This document shows positions 25,344 to 33,613 of a DNA stretch of 64,000 nucleotides, in pieces. The notes below the pieces were generated by a model, which had not been told where the DNA came from, made no database searches, and saw nothing but the letters and a program-made list of their open reading frames with translations. The DNA lies in assembly GCF_014205295.1 (NCBI RefSeq), contig NZ_JACHNF010000001.1, forward strand, positions 248,001-312,000. Direction: 5' to 3'. Source of the stretch: Kribbella solani (GTDB lineage: Bacteria > Actinomycetota > Actinomycetes > Propionibacteriales > Kribbellaceae). Within the stretch, counting starts at the first letter, position 1; every line of letters starts with the position of its first letter. The position numbers and the translations under genes are program-made.

Positions 25344-27446
25344 TCAGAGCGCGCGCAGCAGCACCAGACAGCGCGGTGCGAGCGGCACCGTCGCACCGGC
25401 TTCCACCTCGGTCACCATGCTGTTGCTGGTGTCCAGCACGACCTCGTACGCCGGTGCCCAGGACGCGTCCGGTACGACGACGTTCTGTGTCTCCGGTGTC
25501 GCGTTGAGAGCCATCAGGAACGAGCTGTCGGTCAGCGCGTTGCCCTCCGCGTCGGTCGCGCGCAACGCATCACCCGCCAGGAACATCCCGATGGTCCGCA
25601 GGTTGCCGTCCGACCAGTCCGCGTCCGTCATCTCACCACCGTGCGGCGCGATCCAGGACAGGTCCTTCCGGCCACCGGAGACGACCGGTTGTCCGGAGAA
25701 GTAGTGCCACTGCCGCAGCGCGGGGTGTGCGGCCCGAAGCGCCAGCAGCTTCTTCGTCAGTGCGAGGTGATCGGACCAGCTCTCCGGCAGCGACCAGTCG
25801 AACCAGGAGATCTCGCTGTCCTGGCAGTACGCGTTGTTGTTGCCGTGCTGCGTCCGGCCGCACTCGTCGCCGGCAGTGATCATCGGCACACCGGTGGACA
25901 GGATCAGCGTGGCCATCAGGTTCGCCATCTGGCGTTTGCGCAGCACGGTCACGCGCCAGTCGTCGGTCTCGCCTTCGACGCCGCAGTTCCAGGAGCGGTT
26001 GTCGTCGGTGCCGTCGCGGTTGTCCTCGTGGTTCGCCTCGTTGTGCTTCTGCTCGTAGCTGACCAGGTCGCGCAGGGTGAACCCGTCATGCGCGGTGACG
26101 AAGTTGATCGACGCGTACGGGTAGCGGCCGTCGTCGCCGTACAGATCACTGGAGCCGGACAGCCGGTACGCGAGGTCCTTCACGCCGTCGGACGTGTTCC
26201 GCCAGACGTCCCGGACACTGTCGCGGAACTTACCGTTCCACTCCGACCACGGCGGCCCGAAGTTGCCCACCTGGTACCCGAACGGGCCGACGTCCCACGG
26301 CTCGGCGATCAGCTTCACCCGGCCGAGCACCGGATCGGCCGCGACCTCGGCCAGGAACGGGTGACCGGGGATGTCGACCTCGTGCCGCTCGTTACGGACC
26401 AGCGTCACGGCCAGGTCGAACCGGAACCCGTCGACGCCCATCTCCTCGACCCAGTAGCGCAGCGAGTCCATCACCAGTCGGCGTACCTGCGGGTGTGACG
26501 TGTCGACCGAGTTGCCGGTGCCGGTCACGTCGTACATCGCCGCGCCCTGACCGAGCCGGTAGTACGCCCGGTTGTCGATGCCGCGGAAGCTCAGCGTCGG
26601 TCCGTCGAAACCGCCCTCCGCGGTGTGGTTGTAGACCACGTCCAGGATCACTTCGATGCCGGCGGCATGGAACGCGGCGACCATCGACTTGAACTCGGCC
26701 ACCTGCTCGCCGAGCGACCCGGACGACGAGTACGGCGCGTGCGGCGCGAAGAACCCGAGCGTGTTGTAACCCCAGTAGTTCGGCAGGCCGCGGGCCGCGA
26801 TCGACGGCTCGGTGAGGAAGTGGTGGATCGGCAGCAGCTCGACCGACGTCACACCGAGATCGGTCAGGTACCGGATCACGGACGGATGCGCCAGCCCGGC
26901 GTACGTACCGCGCTGATGCTCCGGAACGTCCGGATGCAGTTTGGTGAAGCCATTGGTGTGCAGCTCGTAGACGACCGTCTCGCCCCAGTGCACCGGCTTG
27001 CTGATCGGTGGCGGCGGCGGGGAGTCCGCGACGACGACGCCGACCGGCACATGCCCGGCCGAGTCGCCCTCGGAGGAGTCGTAGATCCGCGGGCTGTCGT
27101 AGTCGAGCTCGCCGTCGACGGCCCGCGCGTACGGGTCGAGGAGCAGCTTCGACGGGTCGAACCGCAGCCCGTGCGACGGGTCGAACGGGCCGTGCACCCG
27201 GTACCCGTACCGCTGGCCGGCACCGACGCCCGGTACGAAACCGGTCCAGAACTCACCGGTATGGGCCAGATCGAGATTCCGCTGGCTGCCGTCGGCGTCG
27301 ATCAGGGCCAGCTCGACCCGCTCGGCGGCCGGCGCCCAGAGCGTGAAGGTGGTGCCATCGGTCTGGACCACCGCGCCCGGACGCGGTCCGGTGCCGACGG
27401 ACAGGCCGGGAGCACTCGGGGCATCGGTCGCTTCTTTCACCGGCAC
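25344..27446 (-). CDS. glgX: glycogen debranching enzyme GlgX
   Basis: About 700 residues. An N-terminal CBM48 domain (FTLWAPAAERVELALID) precedes the GH13_11 catalytic barrel: VVYELHTNGFTKLHPDVPEHQRGTY, VILDVVYNHTAEGG, the nucleophile GFRFDLAVTL (Asp about 344) and the acid/base LIAEPWDVGPFGYQVGNF (Glu about 382), then FVTAHDGFTLRDLVSY. GlgX hydrolyses alpha-1,6 branches of phosphorylase-limit glycogen, so it pairs functionally with GlgP. The GTG at 27446 is tentative; other in-frame starts lie up to 27536 and none has a clear ribosome-binding site. Confidence 0.94.
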   Translation of the reverse strand: MPVKEATDAPSAPGLSVGTGPRPGAVVQTDGTTFTLWAPAAERVELALIDADGSQRNLDLAHTGEFWTGFVPGVGAGQRYGYRVHGPFDPSHGLRFDPSKLLLDPYARAVDGELDYDSPRIYDSSEGDSAGHVPVGVVVADSPPPPPISKPVHWGETVVYELHTNGFTKLHPDVPEHQRGTYAGLAHPSVIRYLTDLGVTSVELLPIHHFLTEPSIAARGLPNYWGYNTLGFFAPHAPYSSSGSLGEQVAEFKSMVAAFHAAGIEVILDVVYNHTAEGGFDGPTLSFRGIDNRAYYRLGQGAAMYDVTGTGNSVDTSHPQVRRLVMDSLRYWVEEMGVDGFRFDLAVTLVRNERHEVDIPGHPFLAEVAADPVLGRVKLIAEPWDVGPFGYQVGNFGPPWSEWNGKFRDSVRDVWRNTSDGVKDLAYRLSGSSDLYGDDGRYPYASINFVTAHDGFTLRDLVSYEQKHNEANHEDNRDGTDDNRSWNCGVEGETDDWRVTVLRKRQMANLMATLILSTGVPMITAGDECGRTQHGNNNAYCQDSEISWFDWSLPESWSDHLALTKKLLALRAAHPALRQWHYFSGQPVVSGGRKDLSWIAPHGGEMTDADWSDGNLRTIGMFLAGDALRATDAEGNALTDSSFLMALNATPETQNVVVPDASWAPAYEVVLDTSNSMVTEVEAGATVPLAPRCLVLLRAL

Positions 27447-27506
27447 ATTCTGCACAAGCCGTCCGACATTCACGATAGTGAGGTGGTTGTGTTCGTGAGA
27501 CGGTAG

Positions 27507-27536
27507 TTGCGAACGGCTCTGCGCAATGATACGCAA
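27507..27536. promoter_or_regulatory. TTGCG...CGCAA inverted repeat, candidate operator
   Basis: Between divergent glgX and the first Gfo/Idh gene. TTGCG (27507-27511) and CGCAA (27532-27536) flank a second partial palindrome TGCGCA...TACGCA at 27520-27535. It resembles LacI/ROK-type operators in shape. The regulator is not in the window. Confidence 0.35.
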
Positions 27537-27571
27537 GGACCGTTATTAATTCACCCACCCCAGGGGAACAC

Positions 27572-28594
27572 ATGTCGGAACAGCTTGCCGGTCTGACCGT
27601 GGGTCTGATCGGCGCGGGCAACATCGCCCACATCCACGCCCAGTCGTGGCAGGGCCTCGGGGCCCGCGTCCTGGTGTACTCCGTCGACGGCGCGCAGGAG
27701 CTGGCGGAGCGGTACGGGCTGGAGGTCGCCCCGTCGCTGGACGGTCTGCTGGCCGAAGCCGAGTTCGTCGACATCGTCACGCCGTCGGCGACGCACAAGG
27801 AGATCACGCTGGCCGCGATCAAGGCCGGCAAGAACGTGATCTGCGAGAAGCCGCTGACGCTCACCGCGGCCGACTCGCACGAGGTGATCGACGCGGCCCA
27901 GGCGGCCGGCGTCCGGCTGTACCCGGCGCACGTGGTCCGGTACTTCCCGGCGTACAAGGCGGCGTACGACGCGATCCAGGCCGGCCGGATCGGCGACGTC
28001 GCGGTGGCGCGGTTCTACCGGCAGGCGTCGTCGCCGGCCGGCGCCGGGTGGTACCGGGACGTGGCCCGGTCCGGCGGCGTGATCATGGACCTGATGGTGC
28101 ACGACCTGGACCAGGCCCGCTGGCTGTGCGGCGAGGTCAGCACCGTGTACGCGGTGCAGAACCCGCCGACCGTCGACGGAGTCAGCCCGGTCAACGTGGC
28201 GGCCCATGTCACCCTCACGCACGAGAGCGGCGCGATCAGCCACTGCCGTGCGACCTGGGGCGCGACCGGTACTACGTTCCAGACCGGCTTCCAGGTGGCC
28301 GGTTCGGCCGGAGTACTGAAGTTCAGTTCGGACGGCGACACCGGGTACAAGGAAGAGCTGCAGGACGGTACGTCCGGTGGTGACCTGCTGATCCCCGCGT
28401 CAGCGCTGGGGGAGAGCCCGTACCTGGTGCAGCTGCGGGAGCTGGCGATCGGTCTGCGCGGCGGACCGGAGCCGCGGGTGCTCGCGTCCGACGGCGCGAC
28501 CGCGGTGTACCTGGCCGAGGCCGCGCGGGCGTCGATGGAGTCCGGTCAGCCGATCGACATGAAGAGCTTTGTCTCGACGGGAGCAGTGGCATGA
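27572..28594 (+). CDS. Gfo/Idh/MocA-family NAD(P)-dependent oxidoreductase 1
   Basis: A 340-residue sugar-type dehydrogenase. The Rossmann motif GLIGAGNIAHIHAQ, the family signature ICEKPLTLT (catalytic-site Lys) and a C-terminal beta-sheet domain with GGVIMDLMVHDLDQARWL are all present. AGGGGA precedes the ATG. It overlaps the next gene by four bases (ATGA), so two homologous but distinct oxidoreductases are cotranslated. Typical substrates of the family are inositols, sugars or amino sugars; none can be assigned here. Confidence 0.92.
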   Translation: MSEQLAGLTVGLIGAGNIAHIHAQSWQGLGARVLVYSVDGAQELAERYGLEVAPSLDGLLAEAEFVDIVTPSATHKEITLAAIKAGKNVICEKPLTLTAADSHEVIDAAQAAGVRLYPAHVVRYFPAYKAAYDAIQAGRIGDVAVARFYRQASSPAGAGWYRDVARSGGVIMDLMVHDLDQARWLCGEVSTVYAVQNPPTVDGVSPVNVAAHVTLTHESGAISHCRATWGATGTTFQTGFQVAGSAGVLKFSSDGDTGYKEELQDGTSGGDLLIPASALGESPYLVQLRELAIGLRGGPEPRVLASDGATAVYLAEAARASMESGQPIDMKSFVSTGAVA

Positions 28595-29634
28595 CGCTGA
28601 AGGTCGCGATCGCTTCGTTCGCGCACGTGCACGCCGGCGGGTACGCGCATCTGCTTGCGTCGATGCCGGAGATCGAGTTGCTGGCCGCCGACCCGGACGG
28701 CGCCGCCGCGCCGGACGCCGGTCCGCGGGGAGCAGAGTTCGCCGCGCAGTTCGGGATCCGGCACGTCGACACGTACGACGAACTGTTCGCCTGGGGACCG
28801 GATGCAGTCGTCGTCACCTCGGAGAACGCCGGCCACCGCGCACTGGTCGAGCGGGCCGCCGCGGTTGGCGCGCACGTACTGTGCGAGAAGCCGTTGGCCA
28901 CCGAGGTTGCCGATGGTGAGGCGATGCTGGCTGCTTGTGAGGCGGCCGGGACGATTCTGATGGTCGCGTACCCGGTGCGGTTCGCGCCGTCGTACGCGCG
29001 GCTGCGGGCGAACGTCGAGGCGGGGCGGCTCGGCGAGGTGTTCGCGATCCTGGGGACCAACAACGGGAAGATCCCGTACGACGCGCGCCAGTGGTTCACC
29101 GACGCCAAGCAGGCCGGTGGGGGCGCGCTGGTCGACCACACCGTGCACTGCGCGGACCTGATCGACGGGTTGACCGGCGGGGCGAACGCTACCCGCGTGT
29201 ACGCCGCGGCGAACCGGATTCTGCACCAGGACAAGGATGTCGAGGTGGAGACCGGCGGGCTGGTCACAATCAACTACGACAACGGGTTGCTCGCCACGAT
29301 CGACTGCTCGTGGAGCGTGCCGGACAACAGCGCGACCTGGGGCGGGGTGTCGCTGCAGGTGACCGGTACCAACGGTTCGGTGGAGATCGAGCCGTTCGTG
29401 GAGCACGTCGGCGGTACGGACCGGTCCGGCGAGGTGTTCCTGGGCATCGGCGGCAACCTGGACGAGTCCCTGCTCGACACGTTCCTGGACGCCGTCCGCA
29501 CCACCGGCCCAGCCAAGCCAGGCCAGCCGCCCGCGGTAGTCCCCCAACCCGACGGCGCGGTCGGCCTCCGTACCCTCCGCATAGTCGACGCCGCCCGCCG
29601 CTCAGCCGCATCTGGCCGAGCAGTAGACGTCTAA
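28591..29634 (+). CDS. Gfo/Idh/MocA-family oxidoreductase 2
   Basis: A 347-residue paralog of the preceding gene. The N-terminus AIASFAHVHAGGYAHLL replaces the classical GxGxxG with a divergent loop. CEKPLATEVADGEAML holds the family Lys, and GGGALVDHTVHCADLIDGLTGG is the C-terminal substrate-domain helix. The altered dinucleotide loop may change cofactor handling. It begins within the stop of its partner (ATGA) and ends the operon. Confidence 0.9.
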   Translation: MTLKVAIASFAHVHAGGYAHLLASMPEIELLAADPDGAAAPDAGPRGAEFAAQFGIRHVDTYDELFAWGPDAVVVTSENAGHRALVERAAAVGAHVLCEKPLATEVADGEAMLAACEAAGTILMVAYPVRFAPSYARLRANVEAGRLGEVFAILGTNNGKIPYDARQWFTDAKQAGGGALVDHTVHCADLIDGLTGGANATRVYAAANRILHQDKDVEVETGGLVTINYDNGLLATIDCSWSVPDNSATWGGVSLQVTGTNGSVEIEPFVEHVGGTDRSGEVFLGIGGNLDESLLDTFLDAVRTTGPAKPGQPPAVVPQPDGAVGLRTLRIVDAARRSAASGRAVDV

Positions 29635-29727
29635 ACCGCCCACCGGGTGCGCCCCCAGCGCACCCGCCAGTGCGTGGACGCTCAGTCGCTGCACGGTGGG
29701 TAGCCACCACCGGCCACCACCACCGGC

Positions 29728-29780
29728 GACCGGCCGACACCACGACCGGCCGACACCACGACCGGCCGACACCACGACCG
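29728..29780. repeat. three tandem 16-bp repeats plus partial copy
   Basis: The unit GACCGGCCGACACCAC is repeated exactly three times (29728-29775), followed by GACCG. Each unit contains the palindrome CCGG/GGCC. The copies are identical, which implies recent expansion. Confidence 0.9.
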
Positions 29781-29829
29781 GTCGCTGCGGCGGTCGGCTC
29801 CGCCGGTGCTGGTTGGCTCTTCTTCTCTC

Positions 29830-29863
29830 GCCGCCTCCGCTGCCGTCAGGCAGCGGAGGCGGC
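29830..29863 (+). terminator. strong hairpin terminator
   Basis: A perfect 15-bp GC-rich stem (29830-29844 with 29849-29863) and a 4-base loop GTCA, following the oxidoreductase operon. The tail is T-rich (GTGCGTTTGGTT). Confidence 0.85.
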
Positions 29864-29931
29864 GTGCGTTTGGTTGCTGCGGTCCGGTACCGTTCCCGGG
29901 AATGTGACCGGCGGGTAAAGGAGCTTCGGGT

Positions 29932-30711
29932 ATGGGCGAGTTCGTCAATCTCTCGGTGCGTGACGGTGTCGGCACCATCCGGCTGGATCGGCCGAAGATG
30001 AACGCGCTGAACATCCAGGTCCAGGAGGAGATCCGGACCGCCGCCCTGGAGGCGGCCGCGAACGACGACGTCCGCGCGGTGGTCATCTACGGCGGCGAGC
30101 GCGTCTTCGCGGCCGGCGCGGACATCAAGGAAATGGCGGACATGTCGTACGCCGACATGGTGAAACGCTCCGGCCCGCTGCAGTCCTCGCTGTCCGCCGT
30201 CGCCGCCATCCCGAAACCGACGGTCGCCGCCATCACCGGGTATGCGCTCGGTGGCGGTTGTGAGCTCGCGCTCTGCGCCGACTACCGGATCGCCGCCGAC
30301 GACGCCAAGCTCGGTCAGCCCGAAATCCTGCTCGGCATCATCCCCGGCGCCGGCGGTACGCAGCGACTGTCCCGCCTGGTCGGCCCGTCCAAGGCGAAGG
30401 ACCTGATCTACACCGGCCGCTTCGTCGACGCCGAGGAGTCACTCGCGATCGGCCTGGTCGACAAGGTAGTCCCGCCCGCCGAGGTGTACGACGCCGCGGT
30501 CGCCTGGGCGTCGCGGTTCTCCCGCGGCGCGGCGATGGCACTGCGCGCGGCGAAGGAATCGATCGACTCCGGTCTCGGCGTCGACCTGGCCACCGGGCTG
30601 GAGATCGAGCGGCAGCAGTTCGCCGCCCTGTTCGCCACCGAGGACCGCACGACCGGGATGAAGTCCTTCGTCGAGAACGGCCCCGGAAAAGCCGAATTCG
30701 AGGGAAAGTGA
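29932..30711 (+). CDS. enoyl-CoA hydratase/isomerase family protein
   Basis: A 259-residue crotonase-fold protein. The CoA-binding oxyanion segment FAAGADIKEM and the second oxyanion region TGYALGGGCELALCADYRIA carry a Glu in CEL. The second catalytic Glu is in LGQPEILLGIIPGAGGTQRL. Both glutamates expected for a true hydratase are present. It ends with a TGATG overlap into a methyltransferase gene. It probably acts in fatty-acid beta-oxidation, but related lyases cannot be excluded. Confidence 0.93.
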   Translation: MGEFVNLSVRDGVGTIRLDRPKMNALNIQVQEEIRTAALEAAANDDVRAVVIYGGERVFAAGADIKEMADMSYADMVKRSGPLQSSLSAVAAIPKPTVAAITGYALGGGCELALCADYRIAADDAKLGQPEILLGIIPGAGGTQRLSRLVGPSKAKDLIYTGRFVDAEESLAIGLVDKVVPPAEVYDAAVAWASRFSRGAAMALRAAKESIDSGLGVDLATGLEIERQQFAALFATEDRTTGMKSFVENGPGKAEFEGK

Positions 30712-31664
30712 TGTCTGCAACCGAGAAGCCGGCCGCTACTGCCGAAGAGGTCGAGGCGGCCTGGAACGACAACAAACTCGCCCAGGTCCTGTACCACGAC
30801 TGGGAAGCCTCGACGTACGACGAGAAGTGGTCGATCTCGTACGACGAACGCTGCGTGGAGTACGCCCGCGACCGGTTCACCGCGGTCGCCGGAACGGACG
30901 GCTGGCCGTACGGCAAGAGCCTTGAGATCGGCGCCGGCACCGGCTTCTTCACGCTGAACCTCAAGCTGGCCGGCGTACTCGACGAGGCGCATGTCACGGA
31001 CCTTTCGCCGGGCATGGTCGAGGCGGCGAAGAAGAACGCGAAGACGCTCGGGTTCGCGGTCGAGGGCAAGGTCGCGGACGCCGAGCAGTTGCCGTACGAC
31101 GACGACACCTTCGACCTGGTGATCGGGCACGCGGTCATTCATCACATCCCGGACGTCGAGCTGGCGTTCCGCGAGATGCTCCGCGTACTCAAGCCCGGCG
31201 GCCGGTTCGTGATCTGCGGCGAGCCGACCCGGTACGGCGACTTCGTGGCCCGGCGGCTGTCCCGGTTCACCTGGTGGGCGACCACGAACGTGACCAAGCT
31301 GCCGGCGCTCACGCACTGGCGGCGCCCGCAGGAGGAGCTGGACGAGTCCTCCCGCGCGGCCGCGCTGGAAGCAGTCGTGGACCTGCACACGTTCGACCCG
31401 GACACGCTGGCGCGGATGGCGTCCCGTGCCGGCGCGGTCGACGTCAGCACAGTCACCGAGGAACTGCTCGCCGCGTGGCTCGGCTGGCCGATCCGTACGT
31501 TCGAGGCGGCCGTACCGGAGCAGAAACTCGGGTTCGGCTGGCGGATGTTCGCGTACAAGTCGTGGCTGCAGCTGTCCAAGGTGGACAAGGCCCTGTCCTC
31601 GATCGTCCCGGACGAGCTGTACTACAACGTCTCGATCACCGGTGTGGCTCCCGTGCGGCAGTAA
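30711..31664 (+). CDS. class I SAM-dependent methyltransferase
   Basis: A 317-residue protein with a Methyltransf_11-type core: motif I LEIGAGTGFFTLNL, TDLSPGMVEAAKKNA, then VADAEQLPYDDDTFDLVIGHAVIHHI and LRVLKPGGRFVICGEP. A C-terminal extension of about 110 residues follows. The ATG at 30711 overlaps the stop of the enoyl-CoA hydratase. The acyltransferase gene follows after 9 bases. The neighbourhood resembles the mycobacterial Rv3030-Rv3037c region, which holds polymethylated-polysaccharide genes, but the substrate here is unknown. Confidence 0.88.
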   Translation: MSATEKPAATAEEVEAAWNDNKLAQVLYHDWEASTYDEKWSISYDERCVEYARDRFTAVAGTDGWPYGKSLEIGAGTGFFTLNLKLAGVLDEAHVTDLSPGMVEAAKKNAKTLGFAVEGKVADAEQLPYDDDTFDLVIGHAVIHHIPDVELAFREMLRVLKPGGRFVICGEPTRYGDFVARRLSRFTWWATTNVTKLPALTHWRRPQEELDESSRAAALEAVVDLHTFDPDTLARMASRAGAVDVSTVTEELLAAWLGWPIRTFEAAVPEQKLGFGWRMFAYKSWLQLSKVDKALSSIVPDELYYNVSITGVAPVRQ

Positions 31665-31673
31665 GGTGTGTTG

Positions 31674-32525
31674 ATGCGCTTGCTGTCCGTGCCGAATCTG
31701 CGCTGGGTGGTACGCCATCGGGCGTGGTCGCCGTACTATCTGAAGCGGTACTGGCGGTTCGCCTGGTTCAAGCTGCGCCACCCGCAGGTGATCACCGAGG
31801 GGTTCGTGTTCCTCGGAAAGCACCTGGAGATCGTGGCGCGGCCCGGGCACGGCCGGATCGTTCTCGGCAAGTGGGTGCATCTCGGTGACGAGACCCGGCT
31901 GCGCGCGCACGAGGGCACGCTGCGGATCGGTGACAAGGTCGTGTTCGCCCGCGACGTCACCGTGAACTGCTACCTGGACATCGAGATCGGCGCGTCCACA
32001 CTGATCGCGGACTGGACGTACATCTGCGACTTCGACCACAAGACCGAGGATCTGGACCTGCCGATCAAGGACCAGGGCCTGGTGAAATCACCGGTCCGGA
32101 TCGGGCCGGACTGCTGGCTGGCCACCAAAGTCACGATCACCCGCGGTACCGACATCGGCCGTGGTGCGGTGATCGGCGCCAACAGCGTTGCCCGCGGCAA
32201 CATCCCCGCGTACGCGATCGCGGCCGGCGTCCCCGCCAAGGTGCTGGCCGATCGGGCCACCCGGTATGAGGCGAACGCCGAACGGCGAAAGTACCTCTCC
32301 GACCTGACTGAGACGAACGACCGAACCACCAGTCTTCTCCACGCCGGCAGCACTCCGACGCCCGCGCCGGTGGAAGTTCCGGGCACCCGGAGCGTGGTGC
32401 CGACGGATGCGGCTGGTGATGGGGTAGAAGCAGATGGTGAAAAAGAGAACCCTGAGGGGTTCTCAAGTTACTCACCAGTCGGGCACTATGGCCCACAGAA
32501 ACGAACGAATCAGACTTGGGCGTGA
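31674..32525 (+). CDS. left-handed beta-helix acyltransferase
   Basis: A 283-residue hexapeptide-repeat acyltransferase. Repeats run from about 55 to 195 (IVLGKWVHLGDETRLRA, LRIGDKVVFARDVTVNCYLDIEIGASTLIAD, PVRIGPDCWLATKVTITRGTDIGRGAVIGANSVARGNIP), ending in AYAIAAGVPAKVL, the usual cofactor-side end. The His in CDFDHKTED may be catalytic. A tail of about 85 residues (from ERRKYL) is low-complexity and uses more A/T-rich codons. A hairpin lies within it. Start is ATG at 31674 with AAGGTG upstream. Similar to mycobacterial Rv3034c-type transferases. Confidence 0.85.
   Translation: MRLLSVPNLRWVVRHRAWSPYYLKRYWRFAWFKLRHPQVITEGFVFLGKHLEIVARPGHGRIVLGKWVHLGDETRLRAHEGTLRIGDKVVFARDVTVNCYLDIEIGASTLIADWTYICDFDHKTEDLDLPIKDQGLVKSPVRIGPDCWLATKVTITRGTDIGRGAVIGANSVARGNIPAYAIAAGVPAKVLADRATRYEANAERRKYLSDLTETNDRTTSLLHAGSTPTPAPVEVPGTRSVVPTDAAGDGVEADGEKENPEGFSSYSPVGHYGPQKRTNQTWA
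32445..32464 (+). terminator. hairpin inside the 3' end of the acyltransferase gene
   Basis: A perfect 8-bp stem (GAGAACCC at 32445-32452 with GGGTTCTC at 32457-32464), a 4-base loop, preceded by an A-rich run. It lies within the frame encoding the low-complexity tail. It could attenuate read-through into the next gene. No T run follows. Confidence 0.35.
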
Positions 32526-33613
32526 ACACCAGCGTGAAGCCAGAAGCCGTGAACTTGGAAGCCGCGAAGCCGGAGAGCGCGCTCGGCGCCGAACCGGACG
32601 GCAGCGGGACGGACAGCAGTGCGGTGGCTCCGGTCGCGGGTGCGCGGCGCCGGCTGTCACCGCGGCCGGTCCCGGTCAGCCGGCGCCGGAGGCCGCCGGC
32701 TGAGCAGGAGCAGCTGACCGGCGCGGTCACGGACGAGGAACGGACCCCGGCTGAGGAGATGGACGACGTGGGTACGCAGGACGAGAAGGCGACGGCCGCC
32801 GAAGCCGCCGGCACCACCCCGAACACCGACCCGGCCACCGAGTCCGGAGTCGGCGCTGCTGGTACTGCTGGTGCCGGGGCGGCCGCTGGTAGTGGGACTG
32901 GCGCTGGTGCTGGGGACGCGGCTGGCGCTGGGGCGACGACGGCGACCAGGGCCGGGCGTCCGAAGACTGCCGCGGAGATTGTCGCCGAGCAGCGTGCCCG
33001 GGAGCAGGCGGCGGAGAACGCGGCGTCGGATGCGGCCGTCTCGGAGGATGCCGCATCCGCTCAGCCGCCCGCCGCTAACGATGCCACCGGCAACAATCAC
33101 GCCACGGGTGGTGCCGGCAATTCCGGGTCCGGTGGGAACGCTGGTGGTGCCGGGAACGCCGGTGCCGGTGGGAATGCCGGTGGGGCCGGGGATGCTGGTG
33201 GTTCGGGCAAGGTGGGTGCGGTCGCGCGGGCGAAGGCGGCTGGCGGGAGTGGTGCCGGAGGCAACAAAACCACCGGGTCGCGCGGCGGGTCCGGCAAGGG
33301 TAAGCAGGCGCTGGGCTCGGTCGGCTCCGGCGTTCGCAAGGTGCGGAACCTGATCGCCTCACTGGTTTGGCTGATCGCGGTGCTCGCGGCGGCCGTGCTT
33401 GCGCTGGGCGCTCTGTTCACCGCGCTCGACCAGACCAACCAGAGCAACGAGATCGTGCGCTGGATTCTGGAGCGCGGACACGATCTGGTCGGCCCGTTCA
33501 AGGACCTGTTCCGGCTGCAGACCGCGAAGAACACTCTCCTGGTGAACTGGGGTATCGCCGCCCTCGTCTACCTGATCGCCGGCAAGCTCGTCGAGCGCAT
33601 CATCCGCCCGTAG
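32522..33613 (+). CDS. disordered protein with two C-terminal transmembrane helices
   Basis: A 363-residue protein of unknown function. The first 260 residues are low complexity: a basic RRRLSPRPVPVSRRRRPP patch, acidic/Ala-rich stretches and a Gly-Asn-Ala tract (GGAGNSGSGGNAGGAGNAGAGG). The last 90 residues look conserved and structured. A helix IASLVWLIAVLAAAVLALGALF, a loop with QTNQSNEIVRWILERGHDLVGPFKDLF and a second helix WGIAALVYLIAGKLV end in ERIIRP. The GTG at 32522 overlaps the acyltransferase stop (GTGA). The 3' end overlaps the convergent methyltransferase by 14 bases. Confidence 0.75.
   Translation: MNTSVKPEAVNLEAAKPESALGAEPDGSGTDSSAVAPVAGARRRLSPRPVPVSRRRRPPAEQEQLTGAVTDEERTPAEEMDDVGTQDEKATAAEAAGTTPNTDPATESGVGAAGTAGAGAAAGSGTGAGAGDAAGAGATTATRAGRPKTAAEIVAEQRAREQAAENAASDAAVSEDAASAQPPAANDATGNNHATGGAGNSGSGGNAGGAGNAGAGGNAGGAGDAGGSGKVGAVARAKAAGGSGAGGNKTTGSRGGSGKGKQALGSVGSGVRKVRNLIASLVWLIAVLAAAVLALGALFTALDQTNQSNEIVRWILERGHDLVGPFKDLFRLQTAKNTLLVNWGIAALVYLIAGKLVERIIRP
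33107..33210. repeat. coding low-complexity GGTGG/GCCGG-type repeat
   Basis: Imperfect repeats of GGTGCCGGGAAYGCCGG type that encode the Gly-Asn-Ala tract of the protein at 32522-33613. Slippage-prone. Confidence 0.75.

Larger units (their letters stand above)
29635..29931. other. intergenic region with tandem repeats and terminator
   Basis: 297 bases without a credible gene. It holds three 16-bp tandem repeats, a strong hairpin, and the promoter and leader of the enoyl-CoA hydratase gene. The bases between contain dense CCACC/CCGGC simple sequence. Confidence 0.6.

Noticed and set aside
29728-29780. possible CRISPR repeats
   Set aside because: The units are contiguous 16-mers with no spacers and no cas genes.
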